DNA of 64,000 bases. Origin: Eupeodes corollae. Lineage: Eukaryota; Arthropoda; Insecta; Diptera; Syrphidae. The stretch covers positions 126,258,065 through 126,322,064 of the forward strand of contig NC_079149.1 in the NCBI RefSeq assembly GCF_945859685.1, in the 5' to 3' direction. This document shows positions 11,711-23,687 of the stretch, piece after piece; position 1 is the first letter of the stretch; each line of letters opens with the position of its first letter. The notes under the pieces were generated by a model, which was given only the letters and a program-made list of their open reading frames with translations, did not search any database and was not told where the DNA came from. Both the position numbers and the translations under genes were made by a program.

Positions 11711-14380
11711 TCAAACATATATTTGAATTTAACTACTTTAAGTTATTAAAATAAGATTTCTTAGTACATTTTCATTGAAAATAATAAAATAAGAACTCTT
11801 ATAACGATACAAGCAGTTTAAAGTGTTAAATAAATCTTGTTATAAAAAGTGATAGAAGTTTCAAGTTCAAAATTCATACATTTTCATCATCTTAAGGACG
11901 TTTAAATTTTAAGTTATTGGTTAAATATAAAATTTTAATTTAATACAATTTTTGAAGCCTTAACAGAACATAAATGTTGCTTCTATGTTAGCCATAAAGG
12001 AAGCCATTTTATTTGCAAAATTAAATCCATTTAGCACCCAGCAGGTATTTTATTTATAACAAATATATATTCCAATTTTTGTTCTAAAATCAATTCAAGA
12101 CACTTACTAATCAGGTTATTTCGATAATAAATTACAATTTTAAAAAAGAGTAAAATTAACAAGTTTGTTTGTTTCATTTTTTAATGAAATTATTGTTGCC
12201 CAAATTAACACCAACCTGCTAAACAAGTCAATCTACGAATATACCGGCACTTTATAACCATAACCAAATTCTGACCTCAACTCTTTTGTTTTTGCCAAAA
12301 TTGTATGAGTATCTTATTGCTTATAATTACGAAATCTCTATTCATTAAAAAAATCCAGAAATATTCCATTTTAAATCTATAATTATGGTCATGATGAACT
12401 GTATTTTAACAATAATTATCCAATATCAAGTATTTCTGTTTAAGTCGTGACATCAGTTATATTTTTCTTGAGAATTTTATGACTTGTTTCTGTGGTCGTC
12501 ATATTGCAACACAGTATTGGATTAAGTCAAACAAAAATGGACACAAAAAACAGAAACCTGAAATTTTACTTTCGTTTTTAATTCGAGCAAAAGATATGTA
12601 CATAATTTTTTGTGGATTGTTTGTTTTGTCTGTTCCCTTTTTTGCCTTCAACTTGTAAAAGTCCTTTATAATGTTCAAACTCGGCGAAAAAAAAGGAATA
12701 CATATAAAGGAACTTATCTTCAGCACGAATGGAATTAAGGTTACCAAATCGTTGTGGTGCTGTAAACGAGTATTTTTTGTGGTTTGAATCACGATTTTTT
12801 GGGTCATAAGTGAAAGTAATGCCAATCGATTTTATTTTTTATAATTTTTTGCAAAGAAATTGCAAATAAAAGCAATAAAATCGAATAAATGGAAAAACTC
12901 TTAATCATAAGAATTAAAATACCAAATGTGTACTTCGCCCACTTGAAAATTCAGGTGACATTTTTTGCAAGACCGGGTGTTAACTTAACTTATGTATAAC
13001 CAAACATGTGACCAATTAAAACACCTACAGAATACCTAATACAAATTATAATGCAGATGCGTGGTTTGGTAATTTATTGAAATTGCTTGCTATACCTTTC
13101 TTAGATTTAATTTGAGTCTTCCCACAAACTAAAATTTGGACACATTTGGTCAAAAAGAGTTAGTTAGTTAGTATGATTCATAAACCCGAACTTAACTTAA
13201 TTTGAAAATACCATTTTAAGAAGTTGATTAACCTTGAAATGAAAGGTAGATTTTCTCGTTCTGGTTTTAAACTGGTTAAAAATTTTATATGGTACCACAA
13301 AAACACCACATCGCTGTCGAAGTAACTATACTGTTATGCCAGAGAGCCGCAAAAAAGAAGGAGACTCGAGCTTGCTGAGGTTAAATCATTCAGTTGTTTG
13401 GTGTTTTTTTATTACTTCGTCTTTCATTTTGTTATATTTCCTTTTGTCTGAACTAAGACAAAATTGTTGTTTTTACACTTTTTCGTATTTTCGGCCGCTC
13501 GTTGCTTTGTTGGCTTATTGTTATGGTGTGGTGAGTATAATGGTGCGCAAAAACCATTTACTTCGGCATAAAGTGAAAGTTTGCCTTTTTTCTTCTTAAT
13601 GTTCCATATACACTCGTATATACATACTCGTACGTATCATGGCCTTTTTGAACAAAACAAAATACTTGAGGAGAATACACTTTTTTGACTTTTTATTATT
13701 CCCAGCATCATTCTGCATTTTTATATATTTTCTTTTGTTTATCATTACCTTTTAAAAAACTTTTTTTTTGCATTCAAAGACGTCGTAGGTAGGTAAAAAA
13801 CCTTAGGAAAGAAAATCATAAAATTCAAGATGCAAATATCCCATCAAGGCGCGAGAGAAGAAGAAAAAAACCAATAGAAGCTGAAATGAATGGATGAATA
13901 GAGAGTTTGTGCGATGACAAAAACAATTTCTATTTTGCTGTTGAATGCATCAACAAAAGAGCACCTACCAACTATTATAGCAAGAGGAATAAAACGGTAC
14001 GATATTCATCTTTGGTAATAGACAATGGCACCTACTCAGATGTCGCATCACACACAAAAGTGGGTCGTGTTGCTAAAGAAGAGTGTTAAGTGTGTAACTG
14101 TAACATAGCCTATACCTACATATATGTAGAGAGGTTTACCTTTAAGGAGTTATTTACACGATACACTTTGTTGTTGATTTTGAATTTTTGTTTGGCATTG
14201 TCAATGAAATGAACTATAATTGCTGTTTGTTCTCGTTGTGGTATTAGAAGAAGGGAAAGTACATAAGAGTTGTTTGGGGTTTAGATATTTTTTGGAAGAA
14301 AGCGAAAGTTACGAAGTTAAGTTAGACAAAGGTCAAAGATCTCTTGTGAGTAAAAAGTTTTGAAAATATGGCATTTCTTA
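11711..14380. other. Non-coding AT-rich DNA
   Basis: No gene is supported. It contains a minus-oriented dispersed motif copy at 12271-12295. Several open frames of 60-108 codons have no recognisable features. Confidence 0.55.
12271..12295 (-). repeat. Dispersed AAAAGAGYTGA-type motif
   Basis: The minus strand reads AAAAACAAAAGAGTTGAGGT. It matches the left half of the consensus; the CGAACTT half is not clear. Confidence 0.35.
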
Positions 14381-14399
14381 TAAAATGTGGGTTTAAATT

Positions 14400-15440
14400 G
14401 AGATTTAAGTAAAAAATAAAAGAGCTGAGCTTTGAACTTTAGTGGATTAGCAGACACATTACTATTATAAGAGCGAAACTTTAAAAAACAAAGTATAATG
14501 TCTGCCCATTAATCTTAAATTCAAATGAAAATAAAAGAGCTGAAGTTCGATCTTCTGTTTAAGTGTGTTTTTCAAGAGAACACCTGACTTTATAAAACAT
14601 TGATCACTAAACTTTAATGTCTATTCAACGTCTGTCTTAAAACCTTGTTTCACTTTGATTGCATATAAATTGAAAAAGAAAGAGCTGTGATCCGATGTCT
14701 ATTTTTATGTTTGGGTTAGTTAGCAATAAGCTATTTCCCCAAGAAGAATTTATCTTCAAGGTATTTTAACCCATTAATAAAGAATTCATTTACAGCAGTT
14801 TCAGCTAAATTGCTTATTTAATTCAATTTGATTTAATTGGATATAAAAGTGCTGAGTATCAAACTTACACTCGCGGTTTAATTAACATTAAATCGAAACA
14901 AAAATAAAAGTACTGAGCTTCAAATCCTTGTTTGAAAATTAAGGAGACTAGCAATTTATTACTACCACAAATTAAAGCATTAGGTTTTTTATTTCTTAGT
15001 TTAGAGCAGAGTCTGGACTAACAAATAAAAAATTTGTTTCTTTTTACAACTGAACGTTCAGAGTTTCGAGTGTATGTATTTTGTTCGTTCTAAACTTTTT
15101 ATTGAGTTCTTTATTGGCCCAAAATAAAATAATCGAGGTTCAGTTGAAAATAAAAGACCTGATCTTCGAACTTTTATGTTCGAATTGGTTATAGATATTT
15201 ACAAAAAATTTTACATTTGAACTAACAATGCATTCGTATCTATCAAACACCAACACATTAGTCTAACACTCGAGTGTAAAAGATTTGATCCTTATTTATT
15301 AAGCAAAAAATAAAACTAATGAAGACCTTTTCGAACAAACGCAGACTTTACAACTATGGTTTTATAGTATTCAATAAAAACCTCAAGTTTCTTTTGCATT
15401 CTTCACAACTACAAAAAAGATAATAACTTTCAATAAAATA
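14400..15440 (+). repeat. Diverged array carrying clustered AAAAGAGYTGA motifs
   Basis: Six copies of the AAAAGAGCTGA-N4-CGAACTT motif lie in the same orientation at 14418-14440, 14533-14554, 14676-14700, 14845-14866, 14906-14928 and 15152-15175. Spacings are irregular (about 60-250 bp). Flanks are also shared: for example AATGTCT followed by a TTAAA-rich block precedes both the second and third copies. This is an old tandem array in which the motif is the best preserved part. The same motif occurs singly elsewhere in the window. Confidence 0.55.
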
Positions 15441-15469
15441 ACAATAAGACAAATTACGTCCTACACCCA

Positions 15470-15702
15470 CAAAAATGCACCCACGTTTTATTGCGCTGCT
15501 CATCGCTTCTTTTTTCCGCCCGCCGTGTCGTCGGTTGTCGTGCGTTGGTCGTGTTGATTGTCGAAGACGACGTCGTCTTCGGTCATGTGATTTGTGTTAC
15601 CCAGGTTACATTTTGACTTCACATAAGATTGTGAAATTAATTGGAATTGTGAAATCTTCATTCTCAATTTATACTGACCGCAATATGGTCACTTTTTTTT
15701 AA
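15470..15702. other. GC-rich patch with a perfect 20-bp palindrome
   Basis: This is a clear local rise in G+C amid AT-rich DNA, with many CG dinucleotides around 15510-15585. At 15562-15581, CGAAGACGACGTCGTCTTCG is a perfect palindrome centred on GACGTC. An open frame of 75 codons starts at 15475 (MHPRFIALLIASFF, signal-peptide-like by hydrophobicity only). I do not recognise it and suspect it only reflects base composition. A promoter-proximal or regulatory patch is possible, but no TATA or initiator context fixes it. Confidence 0.35.
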
Positions 15703-16699
15703 TCCACCTATAGCTTCTTTAGTTATTAGTGGTTTTTTCTTAACTTCAGTGCTAAAGGTGGAAAAATAGTCAACTCTATCTTATTCACGAACTTCACGAA
15801 TGAGAATAAGAATGAGTTTCGTTAATGTATTTTGTCAGCCCTCGCACGTACAGATTCATATAAATATATATACATCGGATGCATCTTGTCGGCTTGACGT
15901 TTCTCTTAATTAATGCAGATAATTAATTTTTCATGAATGAATTGACGTATCATATATGCGTAAAAATGAGGGGTGTAAAGTGTGTAGATGCCTGCAACTT
16001 GCTGATGGATTGCAAAAGATGCGTATCTTTTGTTTATAAAAATTTAATACACAATAAGATTTTTTTTTTCGATGGATGGATGAGAAAAAAGATGTTGGTT
16101 TACTTATAAAAGAAAAACAAAAAGTGCTAAATCAACAAAAATTAAAAAAAAACTATGTGATGGCACAAGAGTTGAATGAAGAAATTGAAGTTTTTAACTA
16201 GACGTTAATATGTTGTTTGTGAACGCCTTCAGAATTTTTTATTTATATTGTAATACGCATAAATGTATATACCTACGTTTTTATTTTTTGAAATATTTCT
16301 TCTTCTTCATCGTCGTTGTCGTCTTTAAAAAAAAAAAACAAACCAGTCATGAGTGTAAAAATATGACGATGATGATGATGAAGATGATGATGGTATTAAA
16401 TGGGATGCATGTTGACGGTCGACTGTCATATTGAAGGTTGAGTAAACATATACTACCACCAGGTATATGTTTTCTTTTTTGTTTGTTTTTTAGGTTTTTT
16501 CTAGGTTGCATTGGTAAATCAGATGGAAGTTAAATTTAAACAGTAAATATTTGGCTTGACATATTTTTTTTTCTTAAAACCCACTAGTAGATGAAGGATT
16601 GGTAGTCGCTTAATTAGACTTTGAGATTCTCTTAACCCATGGTTATGAATCTTTGATGACCAAAAAGTGTTTGTTTAGAATTTTGTAGAATGGAGTTTC
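15703..16699. other. Non-coding AT-rich DNA
   Basis: Nothing beyond short A/T runs and a GAT tract at about 16366-16393 is visible. Confidence 0.55.
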
Positions 16700-17830
16700 A
16701 CTTAACCAGAGATTGCATAACTTATTGCTTCATATATTGTCAGTTTAGTTTGCAAACTTAATCTATGGTTAAATTTGTTAGTCTCTTTCACTTTTATGGA
16801 ACAGAGCTGTATTATATCTTATGTTGAAAAGTTTGATGGAAACAAGAAACGTGAACATGAGTTATGTTCCCTTGTTTACTAACCAAAACATGAACTCTTT
16901 GGTTCGTTTTCTTTTTTCTATTTGACACCTTTATTTATGTAAAACCTTACAAAAGTCTAAAGCTATGAACAACAAATTTCAATGAAAATAAAAACTAATA
17001 GAGTGTTACTTGATTTGAGTAAAATACCACGAACATTATTTTTTCTCTGGTTAGCTAATCATCAATACAATTTTCTGATAAAAATTGTTAAATACATCAA
17101 ATTCTACATAAGAAGTGACTAGTCCATTTTCAAGAAACATACATTTTCAATCGTGTCAATTATTGCTGATTTAGTTATAAATCATAATCAGTGGTTATAT
17201 ATTTCTCTATTTGGCATTTTTACTTTAATCACATCTTGAAGTTTGTTCACGTTGCTAAGAGAAATAAGAGTTTGATGGAAACAAGTAGTTTAATCAACTT
17301 TAATCCATTAAGGAAAATACCGAAAAGATAACATTTTCTCTGGTTAACTAACCATCATTTCAATTCTCTGATTTAAACTATTGAAATATAACTTATTCGA
17401 AAGGTATCTACCTGACAAACAATTATAGTTTTAAAAATTGTTTAGAAGAAGCCTCAAATGATATTAAATCAATTTACTGACGATTTAGCTTTAAATATTA
17501 ACCTCTGGTTAATTTTTCTTCTGCTTAGCACAATTGTTAATATAAAACTGGGAAAATTGCTTAAAACCATTAAGAAGAAACTTTTATGAAAACAAGAATC
17601 TTAAACTGAAACCAAGCAGTATGATCATTGATCTCGGGTTAACTAACCACAGTCAAAATTCCTTATTTAAAATTTTTGAAACACAATAAAATCATTGCGG
17701 TTACCTATCCGACAAATAAGAGCCATTCAATTTTTGTATTTGATCAAAATGATCACCAATTAAATTTAATAAAGACTTTAAATTAAAAATTTACGAATAA
17801 GTTACCGAAAATTGTCTGAAATGTATATTT
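16700..17830. repeat. Diverged tandem array, unit about 293 bp
   Basis: The block TCTC(T/G)GGTTA-N-CTAA starts at 17044, 17337 and 17632, spacings of 293 and 295 bp. A second block (GATTTAG-TTTAAAT ... TGGTTA) recurs near 16735, 17167 and 17480. A third (GATGGAAACAAGAA and variants) recurs near 16835, 17275 and 17585. The uneven spacing on the left shows loss or rearrangement of part of a unit. No protein reading is apparent on either strand. Confidence 0.6.
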
Positions 17831-17915
17831 TTAAAATTCTTTTGAAATAAATTTTAAAATTAATTTCAAATTGAAAAATTATGAACTTCGTATCAATTTT
17901 TTACTTTTTTTTTAG

Positions 17916-17947
17916 GCGTTATTGTTTTAGGGTTTTTCGCCTGAAGG
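17916..17947 (+). other. Possible microexon (32 nt)
   Basis: A T-rich tract ending TTTTTTTTTAG precedes this segment, and GTAAGTAA directly follows it, so both splice consensus sequences are present 32 nt apart. An internal TTTTAG at 17925-17930 offers a shorter alternative of 17 nt. No neighbouring coding exon is available to test the phase, and such pairs arise by chance in T-rich DNA. Confidence 0.15.
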
Positions 17948-18749
17948 GTAAGTAATTTTTATTTTTATTTAAGAAGGATGTAAAAATAAAAAAAGGCGTA
18001 TTTTTCTCCATATTCTTCTTCTTGTTTATAATTTTAGGGATTTCGACCAACAAAATTAATTGAACATCTTTACCTCAATCAATTTTTGTTGTTTTCAAGA
18101 AGGGCGTTTATTTCTATCAAAAATAGGTCTGTGGTTAGTGGTTAAGGTACCATGTAATTGAACTAGCATCAAAAAATGTGAACCTGATTATATCTTCAAA
18201 AAAGAAAACAAAAATTGTAATTTAACAAGAATTCACATTATTTCAATGCCACAAACATTTTTTTTTGCAATCAAAAGAGTTTTGTTTTGTATTCTTCTTT
18301 CAGTTTATTTGATTTCTTTTTTTTTTGTTTTAATTTAATAAAAACTAACCAAAAAGATTAGATATTGATCGCACGCAATTTCAAACATTTACACGCACAT
18401 TTAACTATGAGCATGAAATAAATTTAATATTTGGTCTTGATTTCTTCAATTTCATCATCACAAAACACGCAAAGATCATAAGTATTGGATTTTGTTTTCT
18501 TAACTGATTGATTGTATATAAATTTGCATTTTCGTAAATTCAAGAACTGATTGAAATCAAGGGTTATGAAAGTCTATACGCAAACAAAACTAACATGCAT
18601 ACTTTATTTCGTTTTTAGTGAATAATTTAGCCATTTTTAGAATCTAAAGATATTTGATGACGCTCTACCAAAAATACACAGCATTTCAATAGTCAAACGT
18701 ATTTTTATTAAGACGAAATCTACGAAAACCACAACAAAAAACTGAATAA

Positions 18750-18775
18750 CAAAAGAGTTGACGTCCAAACTTTTT
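18750..18775 (+). repeat. Dispersed AAAAGAGYTGA-type motif
   Basis: Reads CAAAAGAGTTGACGTCCAAA followed by CTTTTTG. It is paired with a second copy about 150 bp downstream. Confidence 0.4.
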
Positions 18776-18900
18776 GTTTTTTCTTGTTTTTTGATTCTAT
18801 GTATGTTTAATATTCATGCTTAAGCACCCCATTTAATAATATAAATATTTATTCAAATTATATTCTCAATGACATAAATTCAATAAAAATCAAAATCGAA

Positions 18901-18930
18901 ACAAAAGACCTGACATGCAAACTTTTTTTT
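18901..18930 (+). repeat. Dispersed AAAAGAGYTGA-type motif
   Basis: Reads ACAAAAGACCTGACATGCAA followed by ACTTTTTTTT. Same orientation as the copy at 18750. Confidence 0.4.
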
Positions 18931-21347
18931 CATTCACTTTTAATCTAAAAATAAAAGTGTTAGATTAGATTTCAAATCAAAATGTTTGTACTTTAAACAA
19001 TAATGAATGCAACTTAAACAAAATTTTAGAAAAAAAACATGCAAATCATTCCACTTGGATTAGCAGAAGTTATTTTCGAAAAAATAAAGAATACAAAAAA
19101 AATTAAATTCACATCACGTTGTCCTACTTACTTAACAATTTTCATATATTTATTTATCATTAGTTAACTCCAACATTTGCACTTTCTATTAAAACTTTTA
19201 TAGCCTGCATGTGTTGTTTTGCTTTCCGCTTTGTTGTTGTTGTAGGTTGGTATATAAATGGCTTGCGATTAGCACACTCTAATACACCCGATTACAATTA
19301 GATCACAGGAAAAAAAATAAAACTTATAGCGCCACATGCAAAAGCCTGATGATAATGATGAGCTAGCCAGCTAGCTACAGCTGTTTCACAGCAATTCCAC
19401 TTTAATTACTCAACTTCAATTTTTATTGAAAATAAATATAGAGACGAATAAGAAAGAAAAACAAAAAAAAATTACAACAGAATGACGAACGAACGAAACG
19501 AAACGATCGAACGTACGGATAAGTAGCTTAAGCCAAAACAATTAAAATCAATCTAATGGCTGGGGTTTTTTTTATAGCTACACTCGATTTAGCGTTCACC
19601 GTACCACGACACGACAACTGAACGAACGAACTAACGAACGATTTTGAATCAACTGATCGACTATTTTTACACAAGATTGAAGTTCATCCAACGAAATCAG
19701 CTGAAAAGTGATTTCTTTCATAAAATAAAAAATCGAAGAAAACCAGTATACCACTTTTGGTATATCTGAAAGTGTTATACATCTAAGTTTGTGCTAATGT
19801 ATCTAAGACGTTTTTCACACAGATACATTAATTTTTGTTGTTTTATTCTTTTTGTGAGTGTTAGATGGGCGAATATACAATGCCTACGCATGCGGATTGT
19901 TAAGACAGTCGAAGTCGACTTAAAGCCGCCATGGATCTTATTTTTTGGTTGTTTGTGAAATAATTCCACCGACTTGAAATGACTTCAGCAGCGCAGCATG
20001 TTGGTGGTGATGGTGGTGGCGCTCACCACTTCTTTTTCGTATCTCAGCATCTACCACTTTCAACGGCCAAGTTTTATTTTGTTGTTTTATTGTTTATTTC
20101 CTTTTAACTGCGAATTCGGCTTAAAGCAAACTAACATAGCTCCACACCACTTTATAGAGAGAAACTCGTGCGATGTGTGCAGCAAACGTCAGTTTAAATT
20201 TAATTCAAGTGGATTTTCCTACACTCCACCCTCCTTCTCCTGATCAGCCACCCTCTCCCCAACGACATACACTAAGACTTTGAAGATATTTCTATACACA
20301 GATAGATACATAGATACTTTTGTATCTTTATGGCAAAGCTTTTACTGCTAATCCAAATGCACAGGCAAACACAACGTAGACCGACCGAAAATATCTATGA
20401 CATCACTTTATTTTTCGTTCATATAACTGGACCCACTTTATACTGAACTGATGGATTGTATAGAGGCTCTATACAACGACCTATCTATACGTCTATATAT
20501 TCGTATCTTTAAGATTGTTCATTTGTGTAATATTTGTGTGAAGTGAGCGAGAGAGGATAGATACTTGACTTCACTTTGAATGCAAATGAACAGTGGAATT
20601 TTGAAGAAATCCGTAATAAGTTAAGTTGACAGTTTGGCGGTTTTTCGTGTTTCATTTTTTTTTTTGAACGTTTGACTTTGGATCGATATTCGCGAATGTC
20701 TGTCTACGTGTCTATATGTATCTAATTTTTATATCGATGATGATAGATTATGATGTCAGTGGGTAATTTGTTTTTAGTATATGGAAACCATACGGATTTA
20801 TTTATTTATTGTTAGATATCTCTATGAATGAACAATTGCTCTGACCTACAAAAAAAATACATCACATCAAAAAATTGATGATTTTTGGAGGAATTTATAT
20901 TCTGAAGACGTGTCTTTTTCTTCAAAAAAATATAAGTCACAAAGCAATAAAAAATAAAAAGAAGAAGAAAAAAAGAATTTGTTGTGAGGTCATGTTAAGC
21001 AAGTTGTAAATTTTATTTGTCAGAAACATCACATAAAATCCATAATTTATGAGAAAGTCTTTTTGAACTAAGTTAATTTGTGTGCAATTTAAATTGAAAC
21101 ATTGCTTTTGATTTTTAAGACATCCAACGCTACACCGTGATGCGGTTGTTTTTTGTTTTGTACTTATGCATGTGAATTGAATAAAATATTTGATGGTGAT
21201 CTGTAAAGTGGAATTATTTGCATTTGTAAAATGCAAGGGTTTTGTTTAGTTTGCAAATTATTTGAATTTATTTAAAGTAACGAGGTTAAGTGTTACATTT
21301 TAAGACTTTTAAGATAATCTTTTATTGTCTTGTTATTTGTTATTATA

Positions 21348-22295
21348 AAATCACCTTAAAGCATTAATATGTTCAAAATATAGCTGTGCTTTTAATGCCT
21401 AACGAATTCTGATAAGAAATATTGTATCACTTAAAAAAAGCTGTTTAAATAAACAAAATTGGGCTTAAATTCCAACCCTGAAGGAAACCAAATAACTCTT
21501 AACAATGAGAATAATAGATCAACTTTAATTAACACACTATCTGTCTGAATTTTTAAGATCCACTTCTCACAAGTTAAAGAAATATACTCATGCTGATTTT
21601 GACCATGCATAATTCATAAAAGAAATGTATTGCAGCTTAGGCAAGCTATTAAAAAATAAATAAAAAGAACTGGACTAAAATGGTTACCCTAAGGGATGCC
21701 GCAAGTTCCTCGTGACAGAGAGAAAAACGCAGTCAATGCTGACAGTTTTTTGCAGCTTCAAGTAGAGAAGATTAACTTCTTTTTCAAGAAATTAACTTCA
21801 AGAAGACTGCTGACTGTTCCTTAAATCACCTTAAAGCATTAATATGTTCAAAATATAGCTGTGCTTTTAATGCCTAACGAATTCTGATAAGAAATATTGT
21901 ATCACTTAAAAAAAGCTGTTTAAATAAACAAAATTGGGCTTAAATTCCAACCCTGAAGGAAACCAAATAACTCTTAACAATGAGAATAATAGATCAACTT
22001 TAATTAACACACTATCTGTCTGAATTTTTAAGATCCACTTCTCACAAGTTAAAGAAATATACTCATGCTGATTTTGACCATGCATAATTCATAAAAGAAA
22101 TGTATTGCAGCTTAGGCAAGCTATTAAAAAATAAATAAAAAGAACTGGACTAAAATGGTTACCCTAAGGGATGCCGCAAGTTCCTCGTGACAGAGAGAAA
22201 AACGCAGTCAATGCTGATAGTTTTTTGCAGCTTCAAGTAGAGAAGATTAACTTCTTTTTCAAGAAATTAACTTCAAGAAGACTGCTGACTGTTCC
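21348..22295. repeat. Recent 473-bp tandem duplication
   Basis: The segment 21348-21820 is repeated at 21823-22295, with two T bases between the copies (period 475). Reading both through, I find one difference, C at 21743 against T at 22218. Both copies begin AAATCACCTTAAAGC and end ACTGCTGACTGTTCC. Such high identity amid strongly diverged repeats means a very recent duplication, or an assembly artefact. The unit contains two copies of the minus-strand RT motif described for 21430-23335. Confidence 0.9.
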
Positions 22296-23335
22296 GACAC
22301 ACAGCTGTCGAAATATTTTAATTTTGTACATGAAAGGACAGACATTCAATGTAAATTTCTAGCAATTTAGAAACTGTCAATTATGTGATGGTGACGCTTG
22401 AAAAATTGTAAACAAAAAGAGAATAATAGTTCCCAAGAAATGTACCGATTTATTTGAATTGGAGTAGAAAATCTGTTCCAATATCCACATTTTTGAAATT
22501 ATTTTTTCTGAACATGAAAATTCTTTTCATGGTAAGGAAGGTTGTACATTTTCAAACATTTAAAATAAATTAATCACGGTAGGTTTAAAACTTGAAAATT
22601 GTTGACAGATATATTTTGTGACTTCAGGAAGATATTTTTGGAAATAATTAAAAAGAATTGGACTAAATACATTGCCCTGTAGGACACCAAACAGAGCGAA
22701 AAATAACTTAAACATTGTTACTTTTTAATCTGATTCAATTAAATCAATTCAAGAAGATAAGAACTCTTCTGGACACTCCACGTTTCTTAGATCCTTGTAG
22801 TTTTCAAACAGTAGAATTATTAACATGAAAGAAAAATATGAATTTTCAAAAATGTATGAAAAATTTCTCATGTTAGAGAATTGTAGAAAATAGATTCTGT
22901 GACTTGGTTAAGCTGTTTAAGAAAAAATATAAAAGAAATGGACATAAATGGCTCTCCTGAGGGACACCAAGTTTATCCAAACGGAAAGAAAAATAGTTAG
23001 TAATCTAAATGGTTTCGAAATTTAATTCCCTTGAAGTAGAAGAATATAAAAATCTGTTTATGGCCTTTTCAAAAACAACATTTTTACATAAAGAGGAAGA
23101 CAGTAAAGAATGTAAAATATCACGAATTTTGACAACAAAAATTACTCATATTGATGCTAAAGCCTTATCAGTTTTAGAGAGAAATCTGGACTTAAGGAAG
23201 CTGTTTTAGAAAAAAAATCTTAAAAAGGTTGGACTATATTTTTTGCCCTGAAGGATACCAAATTGATTCAAACAAACAAAAATAAAAAGAATTGGACTTA
23301 AATGGTTCCTTTGAGGGACACCAGCTTTAATTTTA
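21430..23335 (-). repeat. Array of reiterated reverse transcriptase palm fragments
   Basis: On the minus strand the RT palm signature GVPQG-xx-LSPILFIxF occurs repeatedly in decayed form. From high to low coordinate it reads GVPQRNHLSPILFIF (about 23283-23327), GILQGKKYSPTFL (23225-23267), GVPQESHLCPFLLYFFLNSL (about 22915-22974), GVLQGNVFSPILFNYF (22642-22690), then within each 473-bp unit a GIP-stop-GNHFSPVLFIYF copy (near 22150 and 21675) and a GFLQGWNLSPILFI copy (near 21935 and 21460). Several copies continue into a shared tail resembling LNSLPK--QY. The first two are in one frame with no stop between them. In functional non-LTR enzymes this segment occurs once per protein, so the array is a satellite-like amplification of a retrotransposon fragment and not a working gene. 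Confidence 0.6.
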
Positions 23336-23477
23336 AGAAGATTATACTTTGGTTTTAAAATTTATATTTTTTAATTTTAATTCTTGTTTTTACTTTTAAA
23401 AAATTGATTTCGTTTATAATTTTGAAAACTAGTCATATTTTGTTGATTAAAACTTCAAATTCAACCTGCACACAATT

Positions 23478-23687
23478 TTACCAATTTCTGTAAAAAATAG
23501 CATTCAACTTTTTTGGTATCGGAAATAAATCAAAGCCCCCATTGCATGATGGTAAGTGGTGTATTGAACTATCAAGACAGGGGCACTGGATAGCAATCCC
23601 CGTCCTTACCAACTTAAAGTTATATTTTTTCACGGGTGCTACTCTCTTCGACAGTTCAATAACTTTGTCTAGAGTAATATTTGTCAT
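23478..23687 (-). pseudogene. Unidentified open frame, 69 codons
   Basis: The minus-strand frame begins MTNITLDKVIELSKRV, contains KKYNFKLVRTG and a cysteine pair (CPC), and ends LNAIFYRNW. It is less AT-rich than the surrounding DNA and has a balanced amino-acid composition, unlike random frames here. I do not recognise the family. It lies immediately beyond the RT-fragment array on the same strand, so it may be a piece of the same or another mobile element. The lack of any splice or poly(A) context argues against a complete gene. Confidence 0.25.

Larger units (their letters stand above)
17950..21345. other. Non-coding AT-rich DNA with CGAA tracts
   Basis: No gene can be supported. Dispersed motif copies lie at 18750-18775 and 18901-18930. 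CGAA/CGAAC short repeats occur near 19482-19512 and 19619-19640. A slightly GC-richer stretch at 19990-20290 contains GGTGGTGATGGTGGTGGCG and short open frames with no recognisable domain. Confidence 0.55.

Noticed and set aside
12499..12825. 108-codon minus-strand frame
   Set aside because: No recognisable motif, and its composition follows the AT-rich background. A frame of this length can occur by chance in 64 kb.
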